A DNA stretch of 26,154 bases, taken from positions 1-26,154 of the forward strand of contig UQPV01000038.1 in NCBI GenBank assembly GCA_900543035.1. Direction: 5' to 3'. This document shows, in pieces, positions 1 through 7,315 of the stretch (positions are counted from its first letter, which is position 1; each line of letters opens with the position of its first letter). The stretch is from an uncultured Solobacterium sp. (lineage in GTDB: Bacteria; Bacillota_I; Bacilli_A; Erysipelotrichales; Erysipelotrichaceae). The notes below the pieces were generated by a model that searched no databases, was not told the DNA's origin, and saw only the letters and a list, made by a program, of their open reading frames with translations. Made by a program: the position numbers and the translations under genes.

Positions 1-1
1 A

Positions 2-511
2 AGCAGCGTAGAAGGACTGCAGGACAAGCTGGATGCAGCGAAGACAGTTCTGAGCAATGCGGCAAGCCAGGAAGAGATCGATGAAGCGGTGAATAGCTTA
101 CGAGAAGCACGTCTGAACGCACGGACGAAGGCGGATGTGAGCGCACTGAAAGAGCTGATCGCTTATGTGAACAGCCTTGACCTGAATGCTTATACAAGCG
201 CAAGCATAGCGGTGATGAATGCGCCATATACAAAAGCGCTGAAGATGATCGCTGATGAAGAAGCAACACAGGAAATGGTCGATCAGCTGGCAGAAGAGAT
301 GCAGACGGCTATCGATGCGCTTGAACCGATCGATGTGAGCATCACGACGCCGGATAGCGATAATGTCAATGATTATTGCAGCAACAGCACAGCAGCTAAA
401 GGAACAGATACTGCGGCAACCGCGCAGACAGGGATGATGCTTGGACTGCTGTTCGCAGCAGGAATCGCGGTTGCTGGTGTGTTTATGTATCGCCGGAAAA
501 TCGCTAAATAA
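2..511 (+). CDS. FIVAR-repeat cell-surface protein, C-terminal fragment
   Basis: The reading frame is open from base 2, so the gene begins outside the window; 169 codons remain before TAA. The fragment holds the end of one FIVAR-like helical repeat and then a complete one (about residues 40–105, with the typical LNAYT and the ATQEMVDQLAEEMQTAIDAL helix). FIVAR modules occur as spacers in large secreted or wall-bound Firmicute proteins such as glycosidases and adhesins. The C-terminus has a Thr/Ala-rich linker, AQTG, a hydrophobic segment (MLGLLFAAGIAVAGVFMY) and a basic tail RRKIAK, which is the layout of a sortase or membrane anchor. AQTG is not canonical LPXTG, so covalent wall attachment is an inference. 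The catalytic or binding part of the protein is not visible. A GTG at 89 lies in frame inside the repeat and is not a credible start. Confidence 0.75.
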   Translation, partial: SSVEGLQDKLDAAKTVLSNAASQEEIDEAVNSLREARLNARTKADVSALKELIAYVNSLDLNAYTSASIAVMNAPYTKALKMIADEEATQEMVDQLAEEMQTAIDALEPIDVSITTPDSDNVNDYCSNSTAAKGTDTAATAQTGMMLGLLFAAGIAVAGVFMYRRKIAK

Positions 512-566
512 GCTTGAAGCTGTAAGTAAATGAAACTTTCTTGCAGTTGATATTTAAACGAATTTG

Positions 567-603
567 AAGCCCTGTGTGATCTATGGATCATACAGGGCTT
601 TGA
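567..603 (+). terminator. Hairpin after the FIVAR protein gene, likely terminator
   Basis: A 15-bp stem (567–581 with 586–600, one G·U pair) closes a TATG loop 56 bases after the stop codon. Only three T residues follow, so intrinsic termination may be weak. Confidence 0.5.
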
Positions 604-820
604 TACGGTGTCGGCTCCAGCAGCAATGATCAGCATCTTCTCCTTAGGAACATGCTTGCGCGGGATCTACGCCAATACCGATATATATCGTAATGAAGGA
701 GAGACTGAGAAAGAGGGATGGCATCAATGATGGACTTCATAGATTTGAGCCTTCGTATACGATCTCATCTGTACGGCGGTGCGGAGATAAATGGTTTTTC
801 CTGCTCGTTTTTAGCATATG
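604..820. other. Intergenic stretch without a supported gene
   Basis: Between the hairpin after the surface-protein gene and the rpsD terminator I see no credible gene. A perfect 12-bp palindrome of alternating A/T flanked by CG lies at 679–690. A 47-codon frame from ATG 718 to TAA 861 has a purine-rich upstream stretch but runs through the rpsD terminator and the rpsD 3' end, so I do not call it. Confidence 0.5.
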
Positions 821-821
821 T

Positions 822-851
822 AAAAAATGAATCGGTCGCCCGATCCATTTT
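822..851 (-). terminator. Intrinsic terminator of rpsD
   Basis: On the minus strand a 9-bp stem (840–848 with 827–835, one G·U pair) with a four-base loop is followed by a run of T (complement of the A run 822–827). It lies immediately after the rpsD stop codon. Confidence 0.8.
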
Positions 852-855
852 TTTC

Positions 856-1464
856 TTATAACTTTCTGTTGTAGAATTCGACAACGAGCAGTTCGTTGAT
901 CTCGCTGTTGAGCTCGCTGCGCTCCGGCAGACGCAGGTAGGTGCCCTTCTTGGCATCCTTGTCCACATCGACGAATGCGACAGTGTTCAGGTTTGCTTCC
1001 AGCGCATCGTTGATGGATGCCATGTTCTTGGAGCGCTCCTTGATCTCGATGACCGCACCCGGCTTTACGCTGTAGCTTGGGATATCCACTTTCTTGCCGT
1101 TGACCAGCACATGACCGTGGTTGACCAGCTGACGAGCGCCGCGGCGCGTGCGGGCGAAGCCCATGCGGTATACCAGGTTGTCCAGACGAGACTCCAGCAT
1201 GAACAGGAAAGTCTCACCGGTGACGCCCTTGGAAGTAGCTGCTTTCTTATACAGGTTGCCGAACTGACGCTCGGTCACGCCGTACATGTAACGGATCCTC
1301 TGCTTCTCACGCAGCTGCAGTCCGTAGTTCGTTAACTTTACACGCTTTGTCGGTCCGTGCTGACCAGGTGCGTACTGACGTCTCTGGAGCTCTTCTCCAG
1401 TTTCCAGGATGGAGAAGCCCAGACGACGGGATTTCTTCCAAACCGGTCCTTTGATTCTTGCCAT
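856..1464 (-). CDS. rpsD: 30S ribosomal protein S4
   Basis: This encodes a 202-aa S4, a primary 16S rRNA-binding protein that nucleates assembly of the 30S body and is often a translational repressor of its own mRNA. The N-terminus MARIKGPVWKKSRRLG, the YMYGVTERQF segment and the S4 RNA-binding domain (about residues 93–155, with LDNLVYRMGFARTRRGARQLV and HGHVLVNGKKVDIPSY) are typical, and the length is normal. The N-terminal segment has no CxxC zinc knuckle (it reads RRLGFSILETGEELQRR), so this is a zinc-free form. The ATG at 1464 follows an AAGGAGG ribosome site. The gene is monocistronic, with its own promoter, a leader of about 170 nt and its own terminator, and is transcribed divergently from ezrA. 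Confidence 0.97.
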   Translation of the reverse strand: MARIKGPVWKKSRRLGFSILETGEELQRRQYAPGQHGPTKRVKLTNYGLQLREKQRIRYMYGVTERQFGNLYKKAATSKGVTGETFLFMLESRLDNLVYRMGFARTRRGARQLVNHGHVLVNGKKVDIPSYSVKPGAVIEIKERSKNMASINDALEANLNTVAFVDVDKDAKKGTYLRLPERSELNSEINELLVVEFYNRKL

Positions 1465-1637
1465 AATTTCCTCCTTATTGTTTTATTGGCCATAAAACAA
1501 TAACAGTACAGATCTCCCTGCAGGGTGTTGGTGCGCACAGTGTCTTCGCCGCCAGCAGCGGGGTTACCGGCACTCCATGTCTTGCATGTCACCAACGCGG
1601 TCCGCAGGACTCTGTATGCTGCTATTCCGTTTTACGC
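1465..1637 (-). ncRNA. Structured 5' leader of rpsD, candidate S4 autoregulatory RNA
   Basis: The mRNA upstream of rpsD is about 170 nt long and has nested complementarity. An outer helix pairs 1611–1615 with 1508–1512 and 1604–1608 with 1517–1521. An inner perfect 7-bp helix pairs 1590–1596 with 1527–1533. An AT-rich perfect hairpin (1493–1500 with 1478–1485) sits just before the AAGGAGG site. Firmicute rpsD mRNAs are known to carry an S4-binding leader that represses translation; assignment of this RNA to that class is inference from position and structure, not from an alignment. Confidence 0.6.
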
Positions 1638-1643
1638 CTAATC

Positions 1644-1672
1644 ATAATAGCAGAGCGTGCAGACAATGTCAA
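1644..1672 (-). promoter_or_regulatory. Sigma-A promoter of rpsD
   Basis: On the minus strand there is a perfect -35 TTGACA (1667–1672) and -10 TATTAT (1644–1649) with a 17-bp spacer. Transcription should start near 1637. Confidence 0.88.
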
Positions 1673-1710
1673 ACTTTTATCACAAAATATGATTAAAATA
1701 TGAGGAAGTA

Positions 1711-1719
1711 TGATACAAT
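1711..1719 (+). promoter_or_regulatory. Extended -10 promoter of ezrA
   Basis: TG-A-TACAAT is an extended -10 element about 35 bases before the ezrA start. No good -35 is visible (GATTAA or ATTAAA at 1691–1697), as is usual for extended -10 promoters. It is divergent from the rpsD promoter. Confidence 0.55.
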
Positions 1720-1753
1720 ATATGCAAATGTACACACAGTCAGGAGGAGTAAC

Positions 1754-3508
1754 ATGGATGACTTTTTTAATTATATGGAAAACATCGTCACCCCGGAGCT
1801 GCTGATCTATATGGCGGCCGCGCTGGCGGCGCTCATCATCTTGACGATGCTGCTCAGGGGGATGCGCAAGCGCAGGCTGAAGGGCATGCAGGCCGGGCTG
1901 GAAAGTCAGTATAATGAGATCAAGGGGATCCCGCTCGCCTTCAAGTTCAACAAGGCCGTGGCGCTGTCCCGCGTCAATGAGAACATGCTCAGCAAGGTCA
2001 ACGAATGCCGGCCTACTTTCGACGCTGTGCAGGAGACGCTCAAGGAGTGCGGCGTGCTGCTGGCAGAAGCGGAGGACATGCTGTTCGTGCGCAAGAACAA
2101 ATCGGCTGCCCGCAAGATGGAGACGCTGCGCGAGAACCTGGATCGCTGCCGTAAGGACGCCGATCATGTCAACCAGGTGCTCGATGAGATCCTTGAGCAG
2201 GAAAGTGAGCAGCGCGCGCAGATCAATGTGCTGAAGGAGAAGTTCCGCAGCATCCGCAAGCTGTTCCAGGAGAACCGTCCCTCCTATCATCAGAGCGACG
2301 AATACATCGAAGGGCGCTTTGCGCTCGTCGAGAAGAAATTCTCCTTGTTCGAGGAGTGGATGTTCGCCTCTGAATTTGACAAGGCCCATGAACAGCTGAT
2401 GGAGATCTCCGCCGATATCGAGGAGCTGACCGATCAGCTGCATGTCCTGCCTTCGCTGTATGAGCAGGCCAGAGGCGTGCTCCCGCGCGCCATCGACGAG
2501 ATCGGGCTGCGCTATGCTCAGACCCGCAACAAGGGCGTGTATCTTGAGCATCTGGATGTGCAGAAGAACCTGGACATCATCTCTGATCAGCTCAAGGATA
2601 ATCTCAACCGGCTGCGCAACGGCAGTCTGACGGACGTCAAGGATAATCTGGACGCCATGGGAGAGCGGCTCGTCAGCCTGCAGGAACTGATCGTCCGCGA
2701 GGATCAGGCCTATGATGAGATCCACAACGGCATGGAGGATACCTTCCGCACTGTCAAGCGCGTCAACGAGATGTTCGAGGAGATCGTTCAGCTGTATCAG
2801 CGCGTGAATGAGCGTTTCGGCTTCGAAGACTGGAGCGCGCGGCTGTCCAAGGCCGGCGCCCAGCTGGAAGAGATGAACGCGCTGGTGAAGGAAGTCGGCA
2901 AGACCGCACAGAAAAATGAGGTCGCGGCCAGTGCCCAGCTGATCGAATACCGCGAGCTGGTCAAGAGCGTGCAGCTCTTCGGCAAGGATGTCGAGACGAT
3001 GAAGCAGATGCTGACGACGGCCTGCAGCGATGAGGAGCGGGCCAAGAATCAGCTGGTGAAGCTGCAGATGATCCTCAACGAGGTGCGTCTGAAGACGACC
3101 TGCCACCGTCTGCCGAGCATTTCCAGTCAATACAATACCGACCTGCAGGAAGGAGACCGGCTGATCCGCCGTGTGCGCAGCGTGCTGGAGCATACGCCGC
3201 TGGATGTGTCGGAGCTCAACGCCGACCTGCAGGAAGCCATCGATTTCATCTATAAGCTGTACAACAACGCCAGCAATCTGGTGGGCATCGCGATCATGGT
3301 GGAAAATGCCATCGTGTTCGGCAACCGTTACCGCTCCAGCTATCCGTCCATCGATTCGGAGCTGACGCGTGCGGAGCTGTCCTTCCAGAACGGCGAGTAT
3401 ACGAAGGCGCTGAAGATCGCCATTCAGTCCATCGAGAAGATGCATCCGGGCATTTATGAGAAGCTGATCAAATCGAATGATCCGGGCATCATGAACCAGG
3501 CGGCGTGA
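1754..3508 (+). CDS. ezrA: Septation ring formation regulator EzrA
   Basis: This encodes a 584-aa protein with one N-terminal membrane helix (about residues 14–36, LLIYMAAALAALIILTMLL) and a long, almost wholly helical cytoplasmic part with spectrin-like coiled-coil repeats. EzrA binds FtsZ, prevents extra Z-rings at the poles and acts at the division septum in Firmicutes. The C-terminal block VENAIVFGNRYRSSYPSIDS followed by the AELSFQNGEYTKALKIA repeat is the most recognisable part of the family. I chose ATG 1754 because AGGAGG lies 8 bases upstream; an in-frame ATG at 1700 lies before the likely -10 element. The stop overlaps the region of the next gene, a cysteine desulfurase, and the order ezrA–nifS-like–thiI is conserved in Bacillus. 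Confidence 0.93.
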   Translation: MDDFFNYMENIVTPELLIYMAAALAALIILTMLLRGMRKRRLKGMQAGLESQYNEIKGIPLAFKFNKAVALSRVNENMLSKVNECRPTFDAVQETLKECGVLLAEAEDMLFVRKNKSAARKMETLRENLDRCRKDADHVNQVLDEILEQESEQRAQINVLKEKFRSIRKLFQENRPSYHQSDEYIEGRFALVEKKFSLFEEWMFASEFDKAHEQLMEISADIEELTDQLHVLPSLYEQARGVLPRAIDEIGLRYAQTRNKGVYLEHLDVQKNLDIISDQLKDNLNRLRNGSLTDVKDNLDAMGERLVSLQELIVREDQAYDEIHNGMEDTFRTVKRVNEMFEEIVQLYQRVNERFGFEDWSARLSKAGAQLEEMNALVKEVGKTAQKNEVAASAQLIEYRELVKSVQLFGKDVETMKQMLTTACSDEERAKNQLVKLQMILNEVRLKTTCHRLPSISSQYNTDLQEGDRLIRRVRSVLEHTPLDVSELNADLQEAIDFIYKLYNNASNLVGIAIMVENAIVFGNRYRSSYPSIDSELTRAELSFQNGEYTKALKIAIQSIEKMHPGIYEKLIKSNDPGIMNQAA

Positions 3509-3510
3509 CG

Positions 3511-4641
3511 ATGATCTATCTTGATTACGCGTCGACGACGCCGATCCGTCAGGAAGTGCTTCAGGCGTATGAAAAGATCCTGAAGACCTATTATGCGAAT
3601 GCGGACTCGCTGCATCAGGCGGGCCGCAAAGTGCAGTCATTGCTGGAAACGAGCCGTGCGAACATCGCACAGCTTTTCCATGTCCAGCCCAGGGAGATCA
3701 TGTTCACTTCCTGCGCGAGCGAAGCGAACAACTATGCCCTGAAAGGGTTTGCCCTTGCCAATCAGCAGCGGGGCAGACACATCATCACCAGCTGCGCAGA
3801 GCACTCCAGCATCATGAGCTCGGCTGCTCAGCTGCAGGAGGTGTTCGGCTTTGAGGTCACTTACCTGCCGCTTCATGCGGACGGCACCGTGCATCTGGAA
3901 GAGGTAAAAAAGGCGCTGCGTAAGGATACCATCCTCGTGTCGATCATGTGCGTGAACAATGAGACCGGATGCATCAACGACATCCGGACCATCGCCAACT
4001 ATGTGCATGCGCACTCCCGCGCCATGGTGCACAGCGATCTTGTGCAGGCGCTGGGAAAGATGGAGCTCGATCTGTCTTTCCTGGATATGGCGACCTTTTC
4101 CGCGCACAAGATCTTCGGGCTCAAGGGAAGCGGCCTGCTTTATCACCGCGCCAATGTGGAGCTTCTGCCGCTGATCAGCGCCGGACAACAGGAGGACGGC
4201 CTGCGCGGGGGAACGAGCAATGCGCCGACGGAGATCGTGTTTGCGAAGACGCTGCGGCTGGCGCTGGAGGAGCAGGCGGCGCATATCGCGCATGTGCGCA
4301 AGATCAACGACTATGCGCGCAGCCAGCTTTCGCAGATCCCCGAGATCGACATCAATTCGCCGCAGGAGGCACTGCCCTTCATCCTGAATTTTTCCTGCCT
4401 GTGCATCGGCAGTGAGATCATGCTCAACGCGCTGGATGCCAAAGGCTTCTGCGTCAGCGCGCAGAGCACCTGCAATTCCAAAGGAAAGGCCATCTCGCAT
4501 GTGCTGCTCGCCATGGGAAAGGATGAGCTGCACGCGACGCACGCCGTGCGCCTGTCGTTTTCTCATCTGACCACGATGGCGCAGATCGATGCCTTCATTC
4601 AGTCATTAAAGGAGATTATAAAAGATTATGCCACAAGATAA
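3511..4641 (+). CDS. NifS/IscS-like cysteine desulfurase
   Basis: This encodes a 376-aa PLP enzyme that takes sulfur from cysteine as an enzyme-bound persulfide. Next to thiI it most likely supplies sulfur for 4-thiouridine in tRNA, as the NifZ–ThiI pair does in Bacillus. The start MIYLDYASTTP, the EHSS histidine, the PLP lysine in SAHK (about K200) and the persulfide cysteine in QSTC (about C321) are all visible, so it should be active. The short active-site loop around the cysteine differs slightly from the usual SACSS. A GTG at 3505 overlaps the ezrA stop and could also serve as start; I prefer ATG 3511 because it gives the standard family N-terminus. It is co-transcribed with ezrA and overlaps thiI by 14 bases. 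Confidence 0.9.
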   Translation: MIYLDYASTTPIRQEVLQAYEKILKTYYANADSLHQAGRKVQSLLETSRANIAQLFHVQPREIMFTSCASEANNYALKGFALANQQRGRHIITSCAEHSSIMSSAAQLQEVFGFEVTYLPLHADGTVHLEEVKKALRKDTILVSIMCVNNETGCINDIRTIANYVHAHSRAMVHSDLVQALGKMELDLSFLDMATFSAHKIFGLKGSGLLYHRANVELLPLISAGQQEDGLRGGTSNAPTEIVFAKTLRLALEEQAAHIAHVRKINDYARSQLSQIPEIDINSPQEALPFILNFSCLCIGSEIMLNALDAKGFCVSAQSTCNSKGKAISHVLLAMGKDELHATHAVRLSFSHLTTMAQIDAFIQSLKEIIKDYATR

Positions 4642-5836
4642 CTTTGTTTACGATCATATCCTGATCCGCTATGGCGAGCTTTCCACGAAGGGAAAGAACC
4701 GCAAGGATTTCATCAAGAAGCTGTTCAATAACGTGAAAAACGCGCTGAGCGGATTTCCGGCGCTGGACTATGAAAAGACCCATGACCGCATGTACATCCA
4801 TCTCAACGGCGAGGATCCTTTTCAGGTAAAGACGTATCTGGAGAAGGTGTTCGGCATCAGCTCGTTCTCGTTCGCGATCCGCTGCGACAGCGATATCGAA
4901 GCGATCAAGGCGACGACGCTGGCGCTGGCCGAGCAGGATGAACAGCGGACCTTCAAGGTGGCGGCCAGACGGAGCTGGAAGCAGTTTCCGATGATCTCTG
5001 ATGAGATCAACCGCGCTGTGGCGGGCAACATCCTGCGCAATACGGCGTGGAAGGTCAATGTGAAGACGCCGGATGTGAAGATCCAGATCGAGGTGCATGA
5101 GCAGGATACGTACATCATGACCGATAAGTATCCGGGTGCCGGCGGTTATCCGGTCGGCGTCGGCGGCAAGGCGATGGTCATGCTGTCCGGCGGGATCGAT
5201 TCGCCGATCGCCTCTTACCTGACGATGAAGCGCGGGGTCGCCATCGAATGCGTGCACTATGCTTCTCCGCCGTATACGTCTTCACAGGCGCGGGAAAAGG
5301 TGCTGGAGCTGGCCAGGCTGCTGGCGCCTTATCAGGGACACATCATGGTGCATATCGTCCCATTCACCGATCTGCAGCTGGCCATCTATGATCACTGCGA
5401 CGAAAGCTATGCGATCACGATCATGCGCCGCATGATGTATCGGATCGCGGAGCGGCTGGCCAAAAAGCAGAACGCGCTGGCCATCGTCAACGGAGAGAGC
5501 ATCGGACAGGTGGCATCTCAGACGCTGGAGAGCATGCAGACCATCAATGATGTGACGCGCATGCCGATCATCCGACCGCTCGCCTGCATGGACAAAGTGG
5601 AGATCATCGACCTGGCACGCAAGATCGGCACATATGAGACGAGCATCCAGCCCTGGGAGGACTGCTGCACGATCTTTACGCCGAAGAACCCGGTGACCAA
5701 GCCGACGATCCGCCGCGCGGAATGGATGGAGTCCCACTTCGACTTCGAACAGCTGGTGGATGCCTGCGTGGAGAACTGTGAGTCCGTGCTCATCTACCCG
5801 GACAAGAAGGAAGAGGAGACAGAAGACCTGTTCTGA
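4628..5836 (+). CDS. thiI: tRNA 4-thiouridine synthase ThiI
   Basis: This encodes a 402-aa protein that adenylates U8 of tRNA and replaces its oxygen with sulfur delivered by a cysteine desulfurase. It has an N-terminal ferredoxin-like domain and THUMP domain (about residues 1–170), then a PP-loop ATP pyrophosphatase domain with SGGIDS at 187–192. A Cys pair in EDCCTIF lies near residue 345. There is no C-terminal rhodanese domain, so it is the short Bacillus type, which gets sulfur directly from its partner desulfurase; the gene encoding that partner lies directly upstream. AAAGGAG at 4608–4614 lies 13 bases before the ATG, a longer gap than usual. No terminator is obvious directly after it. 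Confidence 0.95.
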   Translation: MPQDNFVYDHILIRYGELSTKGKNRKDFIKKLFNNVKNALSGFPALDYEKTHDRMYIHLNGEDPFQVKTYLEKVFGISSFSFAIRCDSDIEAIKATTLALAEQDEQRTFKVAARRSWKQFPMISDEINRAVAGNILRNTAWKVNVKTPDVKIQIEVHEQDTYIMTDKYPGAGGYPVGVGGKAMVMLSGGIDSPIASYLTMKRGVAIECVHYASPPYTSSQAREKVLELARLLAPYQGHIMVHIVPFTDLQLAIYDHCDESYAITIMRRMMYRIAERLAKKQNALAIVNGESIGQVASQTLESMQTINDVTRMPIIRPLACMDKVEIIDLARKIGTYETSIQPWEDCCTIFTPKNPVTKPTIRRAEWMESHFDFEQLVDACVENCESVLIYPDKKEEETEDLF

Positions 5837-5913
5837 CGATGGAAAAATATAGTCATCCTGTGCGCGTATGATCCTGTGCGTCCATCTCATACTAGGAGCG
5901 TGAGGTGATAAGC

Positions 5914-6132
5914 ATGGATCGCAGAAAGCATTATGACAACAACAAGATTCAGGAGAACCTGTATCAGTATGAGATGGGCATCGATCTGGGTGCTGAGATC
6001 GAATACGACAAGCGGCGTCATGAAGCGGAATATGACCAGAACCGCCGCAGCCGCGATTTCAAAGGCGTCAACGACCTGAATCCGCAGCAGCGAAACCGCC
6101 GCGCGCGCAATGACCAGATGAATCATCAGTAA
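5914..6132 (+). CDS. Small hydrophilic protein of unknown function
   Basis: This encodes 72 residues, very rich in Arg, Asn, Gln, Asp, Glu and Tyr, with no membrane segment, cysteine or signal peptide. The start is ATG 5914, with GTGAGGTG upstream; a GTG at 5905 in frame is less likely. It is followed at once by a strong terminator. The segment EMGIDLGAE faintly recalls the EFGVNLGAD core of alpha/beta small acid-soluble spore proteins, but the glycine-rich second half of that family is missing, so I do not assign it. It may be the last gene of the ezrA–thiI unit or have its own weak promoter in the 77-base gap. Confidence 0.65.
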   Translation: MDRRKHYDNNKIQENLYQYEMGIDLGAEIEYDKRRHEAEYDQNRRSRDFKGVNDLNPQQRNRRARNDQMNHQ

Positions 6133-6137
6133 GCGAC

Positions 6138-6170
6138 GACAGTCAGCGAAAGAGCTGGCTGTCATTTTTT
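6138..6170 (+). terminator. Intrinsic terminator after the 72-aa protein gene
   Basis: A 10-bp stem (6138–6147 with 6154–6163, one G·U) with a GAAAGA loop is followed by six T. Confidence 0.85.
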
Positions 6171-6181
6171 ATTTGCAGGCA

Positions 6182-6210
6182 TTGACAGCCATCCGACAAG
6201 GGGTTATGAT
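6182..6210 (+). promoter_or_regulatory. Sigma-A promoter of the GntR–ABC operon
   Basis: There is a perfect -35 TTGACA (6182–6187) and -10 TATGAT (6205–6210) with a 17-bp spacer. The expected start, near 6217, falls inside the operator that follows. Confidence 0.88.
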
Positions 6211-6211
6211 A

Positions 6212-6239
6212 CTATTGTACTAGGACAATAATACAATAG
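6212..6239 (+). promoter_or_regulatory. Inverted-repeat operator for the GntR-type repressor
   Basis: Perfect 8-bp arms CTATTGTA (6212–6219) and TACAATAG (6232–6239) are separated by 12 bases. A nested TATTGT/ACAATA pair lies at 6213–6218 and 6225–6230. The site sits directly downstream of the -10 and just before the ribosome site, the classic position for autorepression by a YtrA-type GntR protein. That this protein binds here is inference. Confidence 0.7.
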
Positions 6240-6251
6240 GAAGTGATGCCC

Positions 6252-6620
6252 ATGCACTATGATCATGCCAGAGCGATCTATTTGCAGATCATGGATGATA
6301 TCCGCAAACGGATCATCAATGGAGAATACGCGTGCGATGAACAGATCGCACCTGTCCGAGAACTGGCCGTGCGCTATGAAGTCAATCCCAATACGATGCA
6401 GAAAGCATTGAGCGGGCTGGAACAGGAAGGCCTGCTGTATACGAAGCGCACGAGCGGGCGCTTCATCACCAACGATCAGGCGCGGATCGAAGCGCTGCGC
6501 ATACAGGTGGTCACGGACAGCGTGCGGGCGTGGGTCAGGGAAATGCGCGCTTATGGCGTGGATGATGAGATGCTGGAGGAACTGGTGAGAAAGGAGCTGA
6601 ACACGCATGAAACAGATTGA
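6252..6620 (+). CDS. GntR family transcriptional regulator, YtrA type
   Basis: This encodes 122 residues: an N-terminal winged helix-turn-helix (about residues 4–72; AIYLQIMDDIRKRIINGEY, then APVRELAVRYEVNPNTMQKA, then the wing LYTKRTSGRFI) and a short C-terminal helical tail. The short tail without an effector domain is typical of the YtrA subfamily, which usually represses its own ABC-transporter operon and responds to cell-envelope stress or antibiotics. ATG 6252 is 8 bases after AGGAAG; earlier GTG 6243 and ATG 6246 overlap that site. It overlaps the ATPase gene by 14 bases, indicating one transcript. The inducer cannot be deduced. Confidence 0.9.
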   Translation: MHYDHARAIYLQIMDDIRKRIINGEYACDEQIAPVRELAVRYEVNPNTMQKALSGLEQEGLLYTKRTSGRFITNDQARIEALRIQVVTDSVRAWVREMRAYGVDDEMLEELVRKELNTHETD

Positions 6621-7308
6621 ATGCATCGACGTAACCAAAAGCTATGGCAGAGAAATGGCGTTGTTCCATGTGAACTGTGTGATCGAGGCGGGCAAGGTCT
6701 ATGCACTGTGCGGAAGCAACGGCGCCGGCAAGACGACGCTGCTGAGGACCATGGCCGATCTGCAGCTGCCGGATATGGGCAGCGTGCGTATCGACGGGCA
6801 GCTGCTGCGCTGCGCGGACCGCAGGAGGATCGCTTATCTGTCCGATGAAAGCAGCTTTACCGACCTCATGCGGGTCGGGAAGGTCCGTCTTCTGTATGAG
6901 ACATTTTATGATGACTTCGATCCGGCCGCCTGCGGCAGAAGGCTGGACCGCTTCGGATTCCGCGATCAGATGGTCCTGGGCGCCATGAGCCGCGGGATGC
7001 GTACCCTGCTTGAGCTCATCTTCGTGCTCAGCCGTAAAGCAGAGCTGTTTCTGCTCGATGAACCCTTTGCCGCGCTGGATCCGCAGCGCCGTGAGGAAGC
7101 GATGCAGCTGATCATGGAGGCCCAAGGAGAAGCGGCCGTCGTGATCTCCACGCATCTGCCCGGTGAGATCGAGACTTATCTGGACCGGATGCTCATCCTG
7201 CAGGACGGCCGCCTGTGCATCGATGAGGATGCGGATGCCCTGCGTACTCGGTTTGGCTGCGGGCTGCAGGATCTGGTGAAGCGTTACATCACAGAAGAGA
7301 GGGGGTGA
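6607..7308 (+). CDS. ABC transporter ATP-binding protein
   Basis: This encodes a 233-aa nucleotide-binding subunit of an ABC transporter, presumably acting with the two membrane proteins that follow. Walker A is GSNGAGKTT (about residues 36–44), Walker B is LFLLDEP, the D-loop is ALDPQ and the H-loop is STH. The signature motif is degenerate, MSRGMR instead of LSGGQ, though Ser and Gly are kept; this is seen in YtrB/BcrA-like exporters. The operon layout GntR–ATPase–permease resembles the Bacillus ytr locus, which suggests envelope stress or drug export, but the substrate is unknown. Confidence 0.9.
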   Translation: MKQIECIDVTKSYGREMALFHVNCVIEAGKVYALCGSNGAGKTTLLRTMADLQLPDMGSVRIDGQLLRCADRRRIAYLSDESSFTDLMRVGKVRLLYETFYDDFDPAACGRRLDRFGFRDQMVLGAMSRGMRTLLELIFVLSRKAELFLLDEPFAALDPQRREEAMQLIMEAQGEAAVVISTHLPGEIETYLDRMLILQDGRLCIDEDADALRTRFGCGLQDLVKRYITEERG

Positions 7309-7315
7309 GGGCATC

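Noticed and set aside
718..861. A 47-codon frame starting at ATG 718
   Set aside because: It runs through the rpsD terminator and into the rpsD 3' end, and its protein has no recognisable pattern.
1622..3670. A long minus-strand frame of 682 codons opposite ezrA
   Set aside because: It is a by-product of GC-rich codon use of ezrA; EzrA motifs and the ribosome site are on the plus strand, and the antisense protein is low-complexity Leu/His/Arg-rich.
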